Assembly: GCA_937926515.1 (NCBI GenBank)
Contig: CALAZZ010000060.1
Location: 1 to 20,169 of the forward strand
Direction: 5' to 3'
Length of the DNA stretch: 20,169 nt
Source of the DNA: an uncultured Bacteroidales bacterium
GTDB lineage: Bacteria > Bacteroidota > Bacteroidia > Bacteroidales > F082
The notes under the pieces were generated by a model that saw only the letters and a list, made by a program, of their open reading frames with translations, made no database searches and was not told the origin of the DNA. Below are positions 1 through 7,946 of the stretch, in pieces. The number at the start of each line of letters is the position of its first letter. The stretch's first letter is position 1. A program made the translations under genes and the position numbers.

Positions 1-20
1 GAGATAATTGGAGTGCTTTT

Positions 21-1481
21 TCATTGTTTAAGAATTTTATGTGTTTCAATGATATTTTCATTTTGCCTGATGGCGATTAAGTATAAACCGGGCGAGAGTC
101 CTGATAAGTTTATGAGGTTGTAGCCCATTTGTAGGGGGTGTGTGCTTAGCTGTTGTCCTTTTGCATTTATAATAAGCATCTCAGAGTTGCTGTCGCTTTT
201 CACATGCAAGGTTTCTCTGGCTGGAACAGGCCATAATTCAATGTTGGCACCGGCAATCCGTTCTTGCTTGTTGATGCCTGTAACCACATCTTGAAGCCTT
301 ACTTTTTTTATGTAGTTGTCTAAAAAATAAGCTTCTCCATGTTCTGCAACAACGCCACTAACAATGCAGGCAGTATCGTTAGTTGCCAGTAAATCCCAGA
401 GCCAGTAGCGGGTATCCCCTTCGTGTGTCATGGAGCCTTTTAGGTTGATTTCATTGTCAAACACAAAAAACCTGATATTCTCTTCTCCGGAAAAACCGGG
501 AGGAATATCTTCAAAGCTTGCGACCCAGATGAACGCTTCGTCAATAAACCCCAAGCCCCTGATTTCAGGGATCCTAATCGTTTTGTCGTGATGAACAACC
601 GTTGACTTGAGCAATTGCTTATTGGGGTTATATAACCTCATCTCAAGTCCTTTGATATCTGTACCCGGCACATTAAACCTATTGGCCGTAATAAAATTGC
701 CTGTACTGAGCCAACTGGCTGTAACGGGCGCCCAGGATGGGCCGTAATCAGTTTCAAGTGTGCCACTTCCCAAGTAGTTAAAATCAAAGTCGAATTCGAT
801 CCAACTACGATAGGCAGGTTCAACGGTCAATTGGCTAAATAGATAAAAACCGCTGCTGTCAGCATTCAACATCAGGCTGCCGAGGTTATGATCTTTAAAA
901 CTACGAAAGGAAGTATAATCTAGCCTGTTGCCTTCCAGGTCGTATTTTGCCAGAAAAATAAAATTGTTGTGTCCATACTCTGTGGTATCCAACGCTCCTT
1001 GAATGATTACCTCATTTTCATACGTAAGGAGATAGGTTTTCAACCAATGACTTGCATGCGGCTCAGCTTCAACTATACTGTCCATTTTTTCCCAAACAAG
1101 TTCAAGGCCTGGACTAATTTCGCAAACATAAGTATGCCGGCCCCTTAGGGGATTGTCTATATGTTTCAGTGAGCCAAAACATAACAGATTTCCATTGGGT
1201 TTAGGTATGCAAAAAGTTACAAAATAGGCAGTGTCAGGTTTTGGGAAATCAGCTGTACTTATGATATCGCCGGAGTAATCCAGCTTGTAAAATGCCATTG
1301 TTCTCTCACCGTTAAAAGGAAACTCTTTGAATCCCACGACAAAAAAATGGCCATCATGATCTATGGATTGCCGTAATCCATCATGAATACCGGATTCGCC
1401 GAATGCCATTTCGAATGCATCCTGAGCAAAAGAGCAAATGACAAGCTGTAATACTACTATTGTCAGAATTAAACTTTTCAT
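21..1481 (-). CDS. Secreted protein with T9SS type A C-terminal sorting domain
   Basis: This 486-residue protein begins with a typical signal peptide (hydrophobic residues 4-18, likely cleavage after the AQ at 19-20). It ends in about 73 residues (414-486) typical of a type IX secretion type A sorting domain: a WPVPA start, a central NAKGQ turn, an SGLSPGLYLIAI motif and a short basic end. Proteins of this kind are exported by Sec, cross the outer membrane by T9SS and are usually surface-anchored or released. The region between (about 21-410) has repeated beta-strand-like stretches with aromatic residues and GD/GN turns, suggesting a beta-propeller-like body. I recognise no catalytic motif, so cargo function is unknown. 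It starts 54 nt after the stop of the upstream lipoprotein gene, so the two may be cotranscribed. T9SS assignment is confident; function is not. Confidence 0.88.
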   Translation of the reverse strand: MKSLILTIVVLQLVICSFAQDAFEMAFGESGIHDGLRQSIDHDGHFFVVGFKEFPFNGERTMAFYKLDYSGDIISTADFPKPDTAYFVTFCIPKPNGNLLCFGSLKHIDNPLRGRHTYVCEISPGLELVWEKMDSIVEAEPHASHWLKTYLLTYENEVIIQGALDTTEYGHNNFIFLAKYDLEGNRLDYTSFRSFKDHNLGSLMLNADSSGFYLFSQLTVEPAYRSWIEFDFDFNYLGSGTLETDYGPSWAPVTASWLSTGNFITANRFNVPGTDIKGLEMRLYNPNKQLLKSTVVHHDKTIRIPEIRGLGFIDEAFIWVASFEDIPPGFSGEENIRFFVFDNEINLKGSMTHEGDTRYWLWDLLATNDTACIVSGVVAEHGEAYFLDNYIKKVRLQDVVTGINKQERIAGANIELWPVPARETLHVKSDSNSEMLIINAKGQQLSTHPLQMGYNLINLSGLSPGLYLIAIRQNENIIETHKILKQ

Positions 1482-1535
1482 CTATTTTCATTTTGTATGG
1501 AAAAATGTTCCTACTGATTACTAGACTATACAAAT

Positions 1536-2576
1536 TCAATCTAGTTGGATTGGATAATCAGGCTCTGCCACATAGTGAATCTTTATGCCATAATTGAAGT
1601 GGCCTTCATGAAAGTACTTTCGATTTGGTTCATCTGTAAAACTCCACTTTCCAACCATATCAATAACATTAATCAGGCTGTACATTGGGTCAAATTCTTC
1701 GTTTCGGATTTTCACAAGCAACAATTGACGTAAAAAGCTGTAATAAGTGTTCATAGCATTCCGGTATAGGCATAGCTCCACAGCCCCTATTTCTTCTGTT
1801 CCAAAAAACAGGTAATAATCATACAGGTTGTCAGGCGGATTGGGGTCGTTTTCCCTTCTTGTATTTGGTTGGCCACCTTCTCTACTAATAGTTGTTGGGT
1901 TGATCACATGAAAGTTGTTCTCCGGATCGGGCAAGGTGGCGTTCATGGCAAGCATAAGTTGTTCTGCTGCATCTGTATCATATGTGAAACTTTCACATTT
2001 ACCTTTAGTTTCCCCATACCACCAGTCATCGCCTTCGCCAAAGGGGCCGCTAATGACGGGATCCGATGGAGGCGTGCCTTTCTCGCCGGTTACTACATTC
2101 ACAGAAAAGGTTATTTCCTCATCACCCACTTCTGCATCTTGCAAATTGATCATAGAGAGGCCTTTTTCGTCGAATCCAACGTTTAGGTAAACGGCTGTGA
2201 CTTCATCAATCATTTGGCTGAATTTATCGGCCAGGGTGCTCAGGTTAACTTTGCCATCGGCCATTAGTTCAAGCGTGAACCCCAGTGTATCCACTTCAAA
2301 CTTGCTATAGAACTCGTTCGGGAATCCATAGCAGTAGTTAAATGTAGACTCCAGATACCATAATGCTGAATCGGCATCAATGGTCTCAAAGCTTTTGAAC
2401 ATTGGGTTTTGCTTTTGGTAATCTATCTTTTGGATAAAACCTTTAATGGTATTGCTTACTGTTAGGTCAAAGGACGTGTAGTGTTGGTTGCTCTCAATTT
2501 GGGCCTCCTCCTTACTGCAAGCGCCAAAAACAAGCGCAATGGCAAGGGCTGCTGTAATAATGTTTGTGGTTTTCAT
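1536..2576 (-). CDS. Putative surface lipoprotein, function unknown
   Basis: The 346-residue product has a lipoprotein signal peptide: hydrophobic core at 6-17 and a lipobox-like FGAC with the modified cysteine at residue 20. The next residues (S-K-E-E) resemble the K-(D/E)2 lipoprotein export signal described in Capnocytophaga, which sends lipoproteins to the outer face of the outer membrane; surface exposure here is inference. The mature part is acidic and has no motif I recognise. It includes a tryptophan-rich GDDWWYG segment in the middle and a YDYYLFFG segment later. The T9SS cargo gene follows 54 nt downstream on the same strand, so the pair may act together at the cell surface. A perfect TAnnTTTG box lies about 163 nt upstream. 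A signal-bearing start makes the ATG at 2576 the natural choice. Confidence 0.8.
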   Translation of the reverse strand: MKTTNIITAALAIALVFGACSKEEAQIESNQHYTSFDLTVSNTIKGFIQKIDYQKQNPMFKSFETIDADSALWYLESTFNYCYGFPNEFYSKFEVDTLGFTLELMADGKVNLSTLADKFSQMIDEVTAVYLNVGFDEKGLSMINLQDAEVGDEEITFSVNVVTGEKGTPPSDPVISGPFGEGDDWWYGETKGKCESFTYDTDAAEQLMLAMNATLPDPENNFHVINPTTISREGGQPNTRRENDPNPPDNLYDYYLFFGTEEIGAVELCLYRNAMNTYYSFLRQLLLVKIRNEEFDPMYSLINVIDMVGKWSFTDEPNRKYFHEGHFNYGIKIHYVAEPDYPIQLD

Positions 2577-2738
2577 ACTTGTTAATTTTGGTTTATACTG
2601 GGTTCTTATTGGAATGTCTGCATTGCATTTGCTGTATCAAATGTTGCCAACCAGGCTGAAAACAGGTATTGTTTTGTAAAGTACCATCCCAACGCACTAA
2701 TAAATCAGGCAAGTTTAGGTTCTGCACGGTGTAAGCAG

Positions 2739-2746
2739 CAAAAGTA
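2739..2746 (-). promoter_or_regulatory. Candidate -7 box for the lipoprotein gene
   Basis: On the minus strand these bases read TACTTTTG, a perfect match to the Bacteroidetes -7 consensus TAnnTTTG. No TTG is seen at the expected -33 distance, and the implied leader is long (about 155 nt), so this is weaker than the other boxes in the window. Confidence 0.3.
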
Positions 2747-2808
2747 AAAGCGGGTTTTATGTATATAATTAAAAGGTTTGCAGGGGTAAGAGGGTGTGGA
2801 TGTGCTGC

Positions 2809-2819
2809 GGGGGGGGGGG
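2809..2819. repeat. Homopolymer G11 tract (C11 on the minus strand)
   Basis: Eleven consecutive G on the plus strand, preceded by shorter G runs (2783-2786 and 2792-2794). Such tracts are prone to slipped-strand changes and can form G-quadruplexes. It lies about 230 nt upstream of the lipoprotein start, beyond the candidate -7 box at 2739-2746. The exact length may vary between cells or be a sequencing artefact. Confidence 0.9.
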
Positions 2820-3369
2820 TAACTCCCTGTAAAACAAATCTATACATCCATAACAACAGGCTCATCAAAGTAAAATTGCTGTTGCACTTGTGCAGAAAAG
2901 GGCTGTATACAGGTTTTTGGTTCAAGGGATGTATATCAGTTTATTGCCAGTCTCATACATTAATACCATACGCATGGCAAATCTAACCGGTGCGTTTTAA
3001 TACTTTATTAACATTAGTTTAGGTCGTTTTTTCTATATTAATGATATATAGACCTTTGTGTTGTGAATAACTGGCAAAAAATGCTTGGAACCATCTTGTG
3101 ATTGAAAATGATATACTTGAATACTAAGCATACAAAGATGGGCTATTCCAAAAACAGTTTATATCCCAAGAGGGGATTTAAATTTTTTGCTCTCTCCTGA
3201 AAAATTATATTTATATTTTATCTATTCTATTTTCAACATTATGAGTCGCATTTATTTACTGAACTTAAGCAATCGTAATTCGATGAGCCGAAATCACGTC
3301 ATGACTTGACGAAAGGCTGTATGCGCCTGCATGATTGCATTGTAGCGTCTGTGGTTTAGTAAAAAGTAT

Positions 3370-3383
3370 TTGATATATATCAA
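3370..3383. promoter_or_regulatory. FNR/CRP-family-like operator palindrome
   Basis: The bases TTGAT-ATAT-ATCAA match the classical FNR-type consensus TTGATnnnnATCAA exactly, and the palindrome extends to 18 bp (3368-3385). Bacteroidota carry Crp/Fnr regulators with similar sites. No good -7 box is found at the expected 41-nt spacing on either strand, and no gene starts nearby, so what it would regulate is unclear. In AT-rich intergenic DNA a chance palindrome cannot be excluded. Confidence 0.35.
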
Positions 3384-3431
3384 ATGTGTAATCGCGTTAA
3401 TTTCACGATCTGGATGATAAGGGGTGGATGT

Positions 3432-3466
3432 AAAAAAAAAAAAAAGGATACCTCAAACAGCATCCT
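3432..3466 (-). terminator. Intrinsic terminator of the tRNA-Leu transcript
   Basis: On the minus strand a 7-bp stem (3460-3466 paired with 3445-3451, one G-T wobble, 8-nt loop) is followed at once by 14 T (A14 on plus, 3432-3445). This is a textbook Rho-independent terminator 16 nt after the tRNA 3' end. In the plus direction the same hairpin is followed by AC and six T, so it may work both ways. The bases between it and the tRNA form an 18-bp palindrome (3466-3483). Confidence 0.85.
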
Positions 3467-3481
3467 ACTTTTTTAAAAAAG

Positions 3482-3565
3482 TACCCGGAGCCGGGGTCGA
3501 ACCGGCACGAGTATTACCTCACTGGTTTTTGAGACCAGCGCGTCTACCAATTCCGCCATCCGGGC
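3482..3565 (-). tRNA. tRNA-Leu (anticodon CAA)
   Basis: The minus strand folds into a class II tRNA of 84 nt. The acceptor stem pairs GCCCGGA with TCCGGGT (first pair G-U). The D arm contains AATTGGTAGACGC. The anticodon stem CTGGT/ACCAG encloses the loop CTCAAAA, giving anticodon CAA (bases 3529-3531). A long variable arm (GAG paired with CTC) is typical of tRNA-Leu. The T arm is GCCGG-TTCGACC-CCGGC, followed by A73; CCA is not encoded. It reads UUG codons. It has its own promoter and terminator and lies downstream of glmS on the same strand. Confidence 0.97.
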
Positions 3566-3591
3566 AAATGAAGCAATGAACTTCGAGCTTG

Positions 3592-3621
3592 CAAAAGTAC
3601 TAAAATTAGGTATTGCACCAA
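3592..3621 (-). promoter_or_regulatory. Bacteroidetes-type promoter of tRNA-Leu
   Basis: On the minus strand TTG (3619-3621) is followed, after 19 nt, by TACTTTTG (3592-3599). This matches the Bacteroidetes -33/-7 consensus (TTTG...TAnnTTTG, usual spacing about 19-20). The predicted start of transcription is about 20 nt upstream of the mature tRNA. Confidence 0.7.
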
Positions 3622-3643
3622 CATACCATCAAAAAAATCAGGG

Positions 3644-5485
3644 CTACTCCACAGTTACCGATTTTGCCAGATTGCGAGGTTGGTCAACATTGCAGCCACG
3701 CATAACCGCAATATGGTAGGATAACTTTTGCAAAGGAATCGTAGCCAGCAGTGGAACAAGCATTTCTTCTGTTTCAGGGATTTCGATGATATAATCTGCC
3801 ATCTCCCTGACGATACTGTCGCCCTCGGTAACGATACCAATAACAATTCCCTTTCGGGCCTTAATTTCCTGTATGTTGCTGACCACCTTATCATATGAGC
3901 CTTTTTTCGGAGCAATTACAACCACAGGCATGTCTTCATCTATCAATGCAATGGGGCCATGTTTCATTTCAGCTGCCGGATAGCCTTCTGCATGAATGTA
4001 TGATATCTCCTTGAGCTTAAGCGCTCCTTCAAGTGCTACAGGGAAGTTATATCCGCGTCCCAGGTAAAGGAAATTGCGCACATCTTTAAATTTATGTGCC
4101 ACTTCCAAAACTGTATCCTTACACATTTGTAAAGTCTGTTCAACTTTTTTGGGGATAAGTTGCAGCTCATTTAAAATCTGCATATACCTGGATTTCGAGA
4201 GGGTACCCTTAAGGCCGGCCAAGCGTAATGCCAACAGCACGAGTATTGTAACCTGTGCAGTAAATGCCTTGGTTGAGGCAACACCTATTTCGGGGCCGGC
4301 ATGTGTGTAGCTGCCGGCATGTGTGGCACGGGCTATGGAGGAACCAACCACATTGCAAATGCCAAGTATGGTCGCCCCCTTGGATCTTGCCAACTCGATG
4401 GCTGCCAGGGTATCAGCTGTTTCGCCTGACTGCGAAATGGCTATTACCACATCATCTTCATTGATCACCGGGTTGCGATAGCGAAACTCTGAAGCATATT
4501 CCACTTCCACCGGAATGCGTGCAAGGTCTTCGATTAGGTATTCGCCCACCAGCCCTGCGTGCCACGAAGTGCCGCATCCGATGATGATGATACGGTTCGC
4601 ATTAATGAGTTTTTGCTCGTAATCAATAATACCACCAAGAGAAATGGAGCCCAGTTCGGGGTGCAACCTGCCCCGCATGCTGTCCTTGATTGACTGTGGC
4701 TGCTCATAAATTTCTTTCAACATAAAATGCTCATAACCGCCTTTTTCAAGAGCCGTTAAATTAAGCTCCAGCTGTTCGATATAGGGGGTCTTATCCTGAT
4801 TTCGGATGGTTTTGATTTTGAGGTCCTTGTCGCGCTGTATAAGTGCCACTTCCTCATCGTCAAGATAAACAACATTCTTGGTATGTTCCACTATAGGCGT
4901 GGCATCTGAAGCAACGTAATATTCGTTTTTACCAATTCCTACCACAAGCGGACTTCCTTTTCGGGCTGCGATCAATGTGTCAGGATCATCTTCGGCCAAA
5001 ACAACTATGGCATAGGCTCCGATCACCTGATTAAGGGCTATGCGCACGGCCTCAAACAGCTCTATGCCCTCATTCATCTTGATGTCCTCAATCAGGTTGG
5101 TGAGCACTTCTGTGTCGGTACTGGATTCAAATGTGTAGCCTCTTGTTTCCAGCTCCTTTCGCAACAAGGCATAGTTCTCGATGATGCCATTATGTATCAG
5201 TGCGATGCTTTTGGATTGCGAAAAATGGGGATGTGCATTCACCTGGCTGGGTTCTCCGTGGGTTGCCCATCGGGTGTGTGCTATGCCAATGGTTCCTGAC
5301 ATGTCCGCCTCATTTATGAAGTGTTCCAGATCAGATACTTTCCCTTTTGTTTTATAAACTTTCAATCCCAAATTTAACAATGCCAGACCTGCACTGTCAT
5401 ATCCCCTGTATTCAAGTTTTCTCAGTCCGTTGATCAGGATGGGGTAGGCTTGTTGATGGCCAACGTAGGCTACAATACCACACAT
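3644..5485 (-). CDS. glmS: Glutamine--fructose-6-phosphate aminotransferase (isomerizing)
   Basis: GlmS makes glucosamine-6-phosphate from fructose-6-phosphate and glutamine, the first committed step to UDP-GlcNAc for peptidoglycan and lipopolysaccharide, in the cytoplasm. The 613-residue length is normal. The N-terminal glutaminase starts MCGIVAYVG, so Cys2 becomes the catalytic N-terminal nucleophile; RWATHG and HNGIIENY glutaminase motifs follow. Two SIS domains bind the sugar phosphate (roughly 290-420 and 460-595), with SQSGETADT and the GRGYNFPVALEGALKLKE region visible. The C-terminus DQPRNLAKSVTVE is the canonical sugar-isomerase tail. No glmS ribozyme is apparent upstream. It is preceded by the DUF4270 lipoprotein and GT5-like genes on the same strand; the 97-nt gap to DUF4270 holds a candidate promoter, so it can probably be transcribed alone. 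Confidence 0.98.
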   Translation of the reverse strand: MCGIVAYVGHQQAYPILINGLRKLEYRGYDSAGLALLNLGLKVYKTKGKVSDLEHFINEADMSGTIGIAHTRWATHGEPSQVNAHPHFSQSKSIALIHNGIIENYALLRKELETRGYTFESSTDTEVLTNLIEDIKMNEGIELFEAVRIALNQVIGAYAIVVLAEDDPDTLIAARKGSPLVVGIGKNEYYVASDATPIVEHTKNVVYLDDEEVALIQRDKDLKIKTIRNQDKTPYIEQLELNLTALEKGGYEHFMLKEIYEQPQSIKDSMRGRLHPELGSISLGGIIDYEQKLINANRIIIIGCGTSWHAGLVGEYLIEDLARIPVEVEYASEFRYRNPVINEDDVVIAISQSGETADTLAAIELARSKGATILGICNVVGSSIARATHAGSYTHAGPEIGVASTKAFTAQVTILVLLALRLAGLKGTLSKSRYMQILNELQLIPKKVEQTLQMCKDTVLEVAHKFKDVRNFLYLGRGYNFPVALEGALKLKEISYIHAEGYPAAEMKHGPIALIDEDMPVVVIAPKKGSYDKVVSNIQEIKARKGIVIGIVTEGDSIVREMADYIIEIPETEEMLVPLLATIPLQKLSYHIAVMRGCNVDQPRNLAKSVTVE

Positions 5486-5537
5486 ATTACTGCTGCTCGG
5501 TTAATATGTTATTACATTGATTCTTCATACTATCGGA

Positions 5538-5545
5538 CAAAAGTA
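5538..5545 (-). promoter_or_regulatory. Candidate -7 box for glmS
   Basis: The minus strand reads TACTTTTG, a perfect TAnnTTTG match, placed to give a leader of about 45 nt before glmS. The -33 region is poor (no TTG at 17-23 nt), so activation or read-through from upstream may matter. Confidence 0.45.
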
Positions 5546-5582
5546 TATCATTTTACTTGACTTGGTCGATTGGGCATCTTGA

Positions 5583-6926
5583 TCAGTCAACCGTGGAGTA
5601 GATCAGGTGCAAGCGAAATGCGGGAATGGTATCTGCTTCGCTTGGCCCGGTACCCTGATAAACCCACCTGTCAGCCTTTGCGGAGGCACCCACTATGAAA
5701 GCATAAAGACCCATATCGTTGCTATCACCCTTTATCAGCCGTTGTGCATATCTTGATATTCTGAACTGGTATTCGTTTGTTGAAGCTTTATAATTACCAC
5801 CAAAATAAGCATCGCCTTCAAGCTGGTCGCTCATAATCCTGTAATTGCCTTCGTTATCAGTCCTTTCAACGAGCACGAGTTGGGCAGGGGCCGGTATCTC
5901 GGGGTCCGGTTCAAATCCGGTGAATATGAGTTTGGCTTCATTTACGGCAATATTACTGCCAAGTTGCTCAGCAAATTTGTTCAGGTGTGGAAAGCGCAAA
6001 AAAGTTTTCACACCACCCATTGATTGCAAATAGAGCCTGTTTTTTCCAAGGGTTGTGTCGCCTTCGATGACCTGTTGTCTGAACCCGGCATCAGCATCTG
6101 TGTAGTCGAAATGATCGAAGCGGTTGAAGCGTGGTGTGTTTGCAGATATGAAAAGTTCATATCGCAATGAGTCGTTGTTGTCATTTTGATAATACAAAGT
6201 GGCACGCGAAAGATTGGAAGGCAGGTTGAAATAAGAGATGACACCATCACTCGAAACCGGATCAGCAGTGACAAAAATACCTTTAAAGTATTCAGCAAAG
6301 GCATCTCCTGTTTCAAGGCTTTCTTCAGGGGTATTCAATATTCTGTTGCCCAGTTCAGTACTAATGTCACTCAGGCTAATTCGAATCAAGGGAGGTAGGG
6401 TATCACCCAGAAAAGGAAACAGGGTACGTGGACGTGGCTGAAATTGATAATGTGCAATTTCAACAGATTCATGAGCTAATTGGCTGGTTGAATAATAGGT
6501 TGAGTCAAGAAACAGTTGATCGTTTAGTTCATAAATACGGATGGTTTGGGTGGATGTGGTATCTCCATAATAACCTGAATATACCAGTTGTAGCACAAGT
6601 GAATCCAATACCGGGTTGGGTCCAAAGTCAGGTGCATTGGTTGACAGCCTGAGCTGGGTATAGAAACCGGCAACAGTAGTTCCAAATACAGGGTCCTTCA
6701 TGCTTCCCAGGAGCATCTGTGCAGGCTCATCAGTGCGCACTGAATCTTCCCTGACACTGTAGGCAGTTATTGAAATGGTATCAGTAAAATGCAACTGGAT
6801 ACGGTCCTGATCCGGCTGGAGATCTGCACCGATTTGCTCAGGCTTTTTTTTACACGAAACGAAGGAGAATATGATGATTAAACCCAGCACAACAACGCGG
6901 GTGCCAAGCAGAATGTACTTTTTCAA
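5583..6926 (-). CDS. DUF4270 family lipoprotein
   Basis: The 447-residue protein has a lipoprotein signal peptide with a hydrophobic stretch at 11-24 and lipobox FVSC (Cys25), then KKKPEQIGADLQPDQDRI, a start typical of DUF4270. DUF4270 proteins are Bacteroidota-specific envelope lipoproteins of unknown function. The body is beta-rich with recurring segments such as DSLVLQL and TDEPAQMLLGSMKDPVFGTT, which family members share near the N-terminus. It begins 30 nt after the GT5-like gene and sits just before glmS; this arrangement recurs in the phylum, which hints at a cell-envelope role, but no activity can be assigned from sequence. The lysines after Cys25 do not form a clear surface-export signal. 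Confidence 0.87.
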   Translation of the reverse strand: MKKYILLGTRVVVLGLIIIFSFVSCKKKPEQIGADLQPDQDRIQLHFTDTISITAYSVREDSVRTDEPAQMLLGSMKDPVFGTTVAGFYTQLRLSTNAPDFGPNPVLDSLVLQLVYSGYYGDTTSTQTIRIYELNDQLFLDSTYYSTSQLAHESVEIAHYQFQPRPRTLFPFLGDTLPPLIRISLSDISTELGNRILNTPEESLETGDAFAEYFKGIFVTADPVSSDGVISYFNLPSNLSRATLYYQNDNNDSLRYELFISANTPRFNRFDHFDYTDADAGFRQQVIEGDTTLGKNRLYLQSMGGVKTFLRFPHLNKFAEQLGSNIAVNEAKLIFTGFEPDPEIPAPAQLVLVERTDNEGNYRIMSDQLEGDAYFGGNYKASTNEYQFRISRYAQRLIKGDSNDMGLYAFIVGASAKADRWVYQGTGPSEADTIPAFRLHLIYSTVD

Positions 6927-6956
6927 AACCTATACCTTTTTCAATGAATAAATGAA

Positions 6957-7769
6957 TCAGTTTTTTCCCAGCAGCGTATCGTAAAATTCATTATACACAT
7001 CGATATAATCGGATCCTGTATGGTATTCAAGTATAGGCTTTTTTACCTCTTTCAAATAATCCATAATTTCAGGATTCAACTTCTCTGAAGCAATAATGAT
7101 GGCATCTGAATAATCAATGGCTGCCTTAGTCAGGTTAACGTAATTGGCGTCTTTATAGTATTTGGTATCCTTGGCAGTAATTCCCGGAAGCTTAAGCTTT
7201 TTATCAAAACCTTCCTTGAAAGTTTCTTTAAAGTGGTCATCATAAAGGGAATAGATTACCTTTGAATCACTAAAAATCGGATTGTCCTTATATGCCCTTT
7301 TAATATAAAGTGGTACCAACGCCGACATCCATCCGTGGCAATGAACAATGTCAGGCCCCCAGCCTAGTTTTTTCACTGTTTCGATCACGCCACGTGAATA
7401 AAAGATCGTACGCTCATCATTGTCCTCAAAGAATTTTCCGGTTTTATCCTTTATAGTGAATTTGCGATGAAAGAAATCGTCATTGTCAATAAAGTAGATC
7501 TGCATTCTGGCCTGCTGGATGGAAGCAACCTTGATGATCAGGGGGTGGTCGGTATCATTGATGATCAAGTTCATCCCTGACAATCTGATTACCTCATGCA
7601 ATTGGTTTCGTCTTTCGTTGATATTGCCAAAGCGTGGCATAAATGTTCTGATCTCTTTACCTTTTTCCTGAATACCCTGGGGCAGAAATCGTCCTATTCT
7701 GCTCATATGGGTTTCCTTCAGATAAGGCATTATTGCCTGTTCAACAAAAAGAACCCTAGCTTTTTCCAT
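6957..7769 (-). CDS. Short glycogen/starch synthase-like (GT5 N-terminal half) protein
   Basis: The 270-residue protein resembles only the N-terminal half of glycosyltransferase family 5 glycogen synthases. The clearest match is residues 139-158, where PDIVHCHGWMSALVPLYIKR corresponds to the PDVVHAHDWHTGLVPLYLK region of GlgA. Full-length GlgA is about 450-480 residues; the C-terminal nucleotide-binding domain is absent. The N-terminal KxGGLG loop that binds ADP-glucose is replaced by KETHMSR (18-24). Proteins of this length are routinely labelled glycogen synthase in Bacteroidota and occur beside DUF4270 and glmS, so this is not a recent truncation. I infer it is probably not a working glycogen synthase. 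It heads a likely operon (30 nt to DUF4270) and has a good promoter upstream. panC, often its neighbour elsewhere, is not next to it here. Confidence 0.8.
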   Translation of the reverse strand: MEKARVLFVEQAIMPYLKETHMSRIGRFLPQGIQEKGKEIRTFMPRFGNINERRNQLHEVIRLSGMNLIINDTDHPLIIKVASIQQARMQIYFIDNDDFFHRKFTIKDKTGKFFEDNDERTIFYSRGVIETVKKLGWGPDIVHCHGWMSALVPLYIKRAYKDNPIFSDSKVIYSLYDDHFKETFKEGFDKKLKLPGITAKDTKYYKDANYVNLTKAAIDYSDAIIIASEKLNPEIMDYLKEVKKPILEYHTGSDYIDVYNEFYDTLLGKN

Positions 7770-7806
7770 TGTTTCGATGTTGAGGAACGTACGTAAAAAT
7801 TAAATG

Positions 7807-7838
7807 CAAAGTTAATAAAAAATCACGTTGAAAGACAA
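7807..7838 (-). promoter_or_regulatory. Promoter of the GT5-like/DUF4270 operon
   Basis: The minus strand has TTG (7836-7838), then 21 nt, then TAACTTTG (7807-7814), a perfect Bacteroidetes -7 box. The implied leader to the start codon at 7769 is about 30 nt. Confidence 0.6.
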
Positions 7839-7946
7839 TATACTGTTTCCCAACAGATTTCTTTACGCCCAAAAAATAGTAATGATACCCGGAATATGGC
7901 CAAATTGAAACGGACAACAAACGAAAAAAAACGGTCTGAAATTTGG

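Larger units (their letters stand above)
2577..3431. other. Long gene-poor intergenic region
   Basis: About 0.85 kb between the lipoprotein start and the tRNA terminator contains no ORF I believe. Open frames on both strands (for example 2593-2925 minus and 2759-2986 plus) read through a homopolymer G/C tract, lack family resemblance and have low-complexity proline/glycine runs there. A 22-codon ORF (3241-3309, plus) exists but has no support. What can be seen: a G11 tract (2809-2819), a perfect -7 type box TACTTTTG on the minus strand (2739-2746), a TTGAT-N4-ATCAA palindrome (3370-3383), and generally AT-rich sequence. It may hold a long leader or an untranslated RNA. Confidence 0.6.

Noticed and set aside
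2593..2986. ORFs of 110 aa (minus) and 75 aa (plus) overlapping the G11 tract
   Set aside because: They overlap each other on opposite strands, depend on the homopolymer length, and show low-complexity P/G runs with no family resemblance.
3022..3055. AT-rich inverted repeat resembling a hairpin
   Set aside because: Arms are short and made of TATA-type sequence; the outer GGTC/GACC pairing conflicts with the inner stem.
3241..3309. 22-codon ORF on the plus strand in the long gap
   Set aside because: Too short, no promoter or ribosome binding support, and no conservation evidence available.
3466..3483. 18-bp palindrome at the tRNA 3' end as an integration (att) site
   Set aside because: It is mostly T6A6 and is explained by the terminator region; no integrase or direct repeat of the tRNA end is present in the window.
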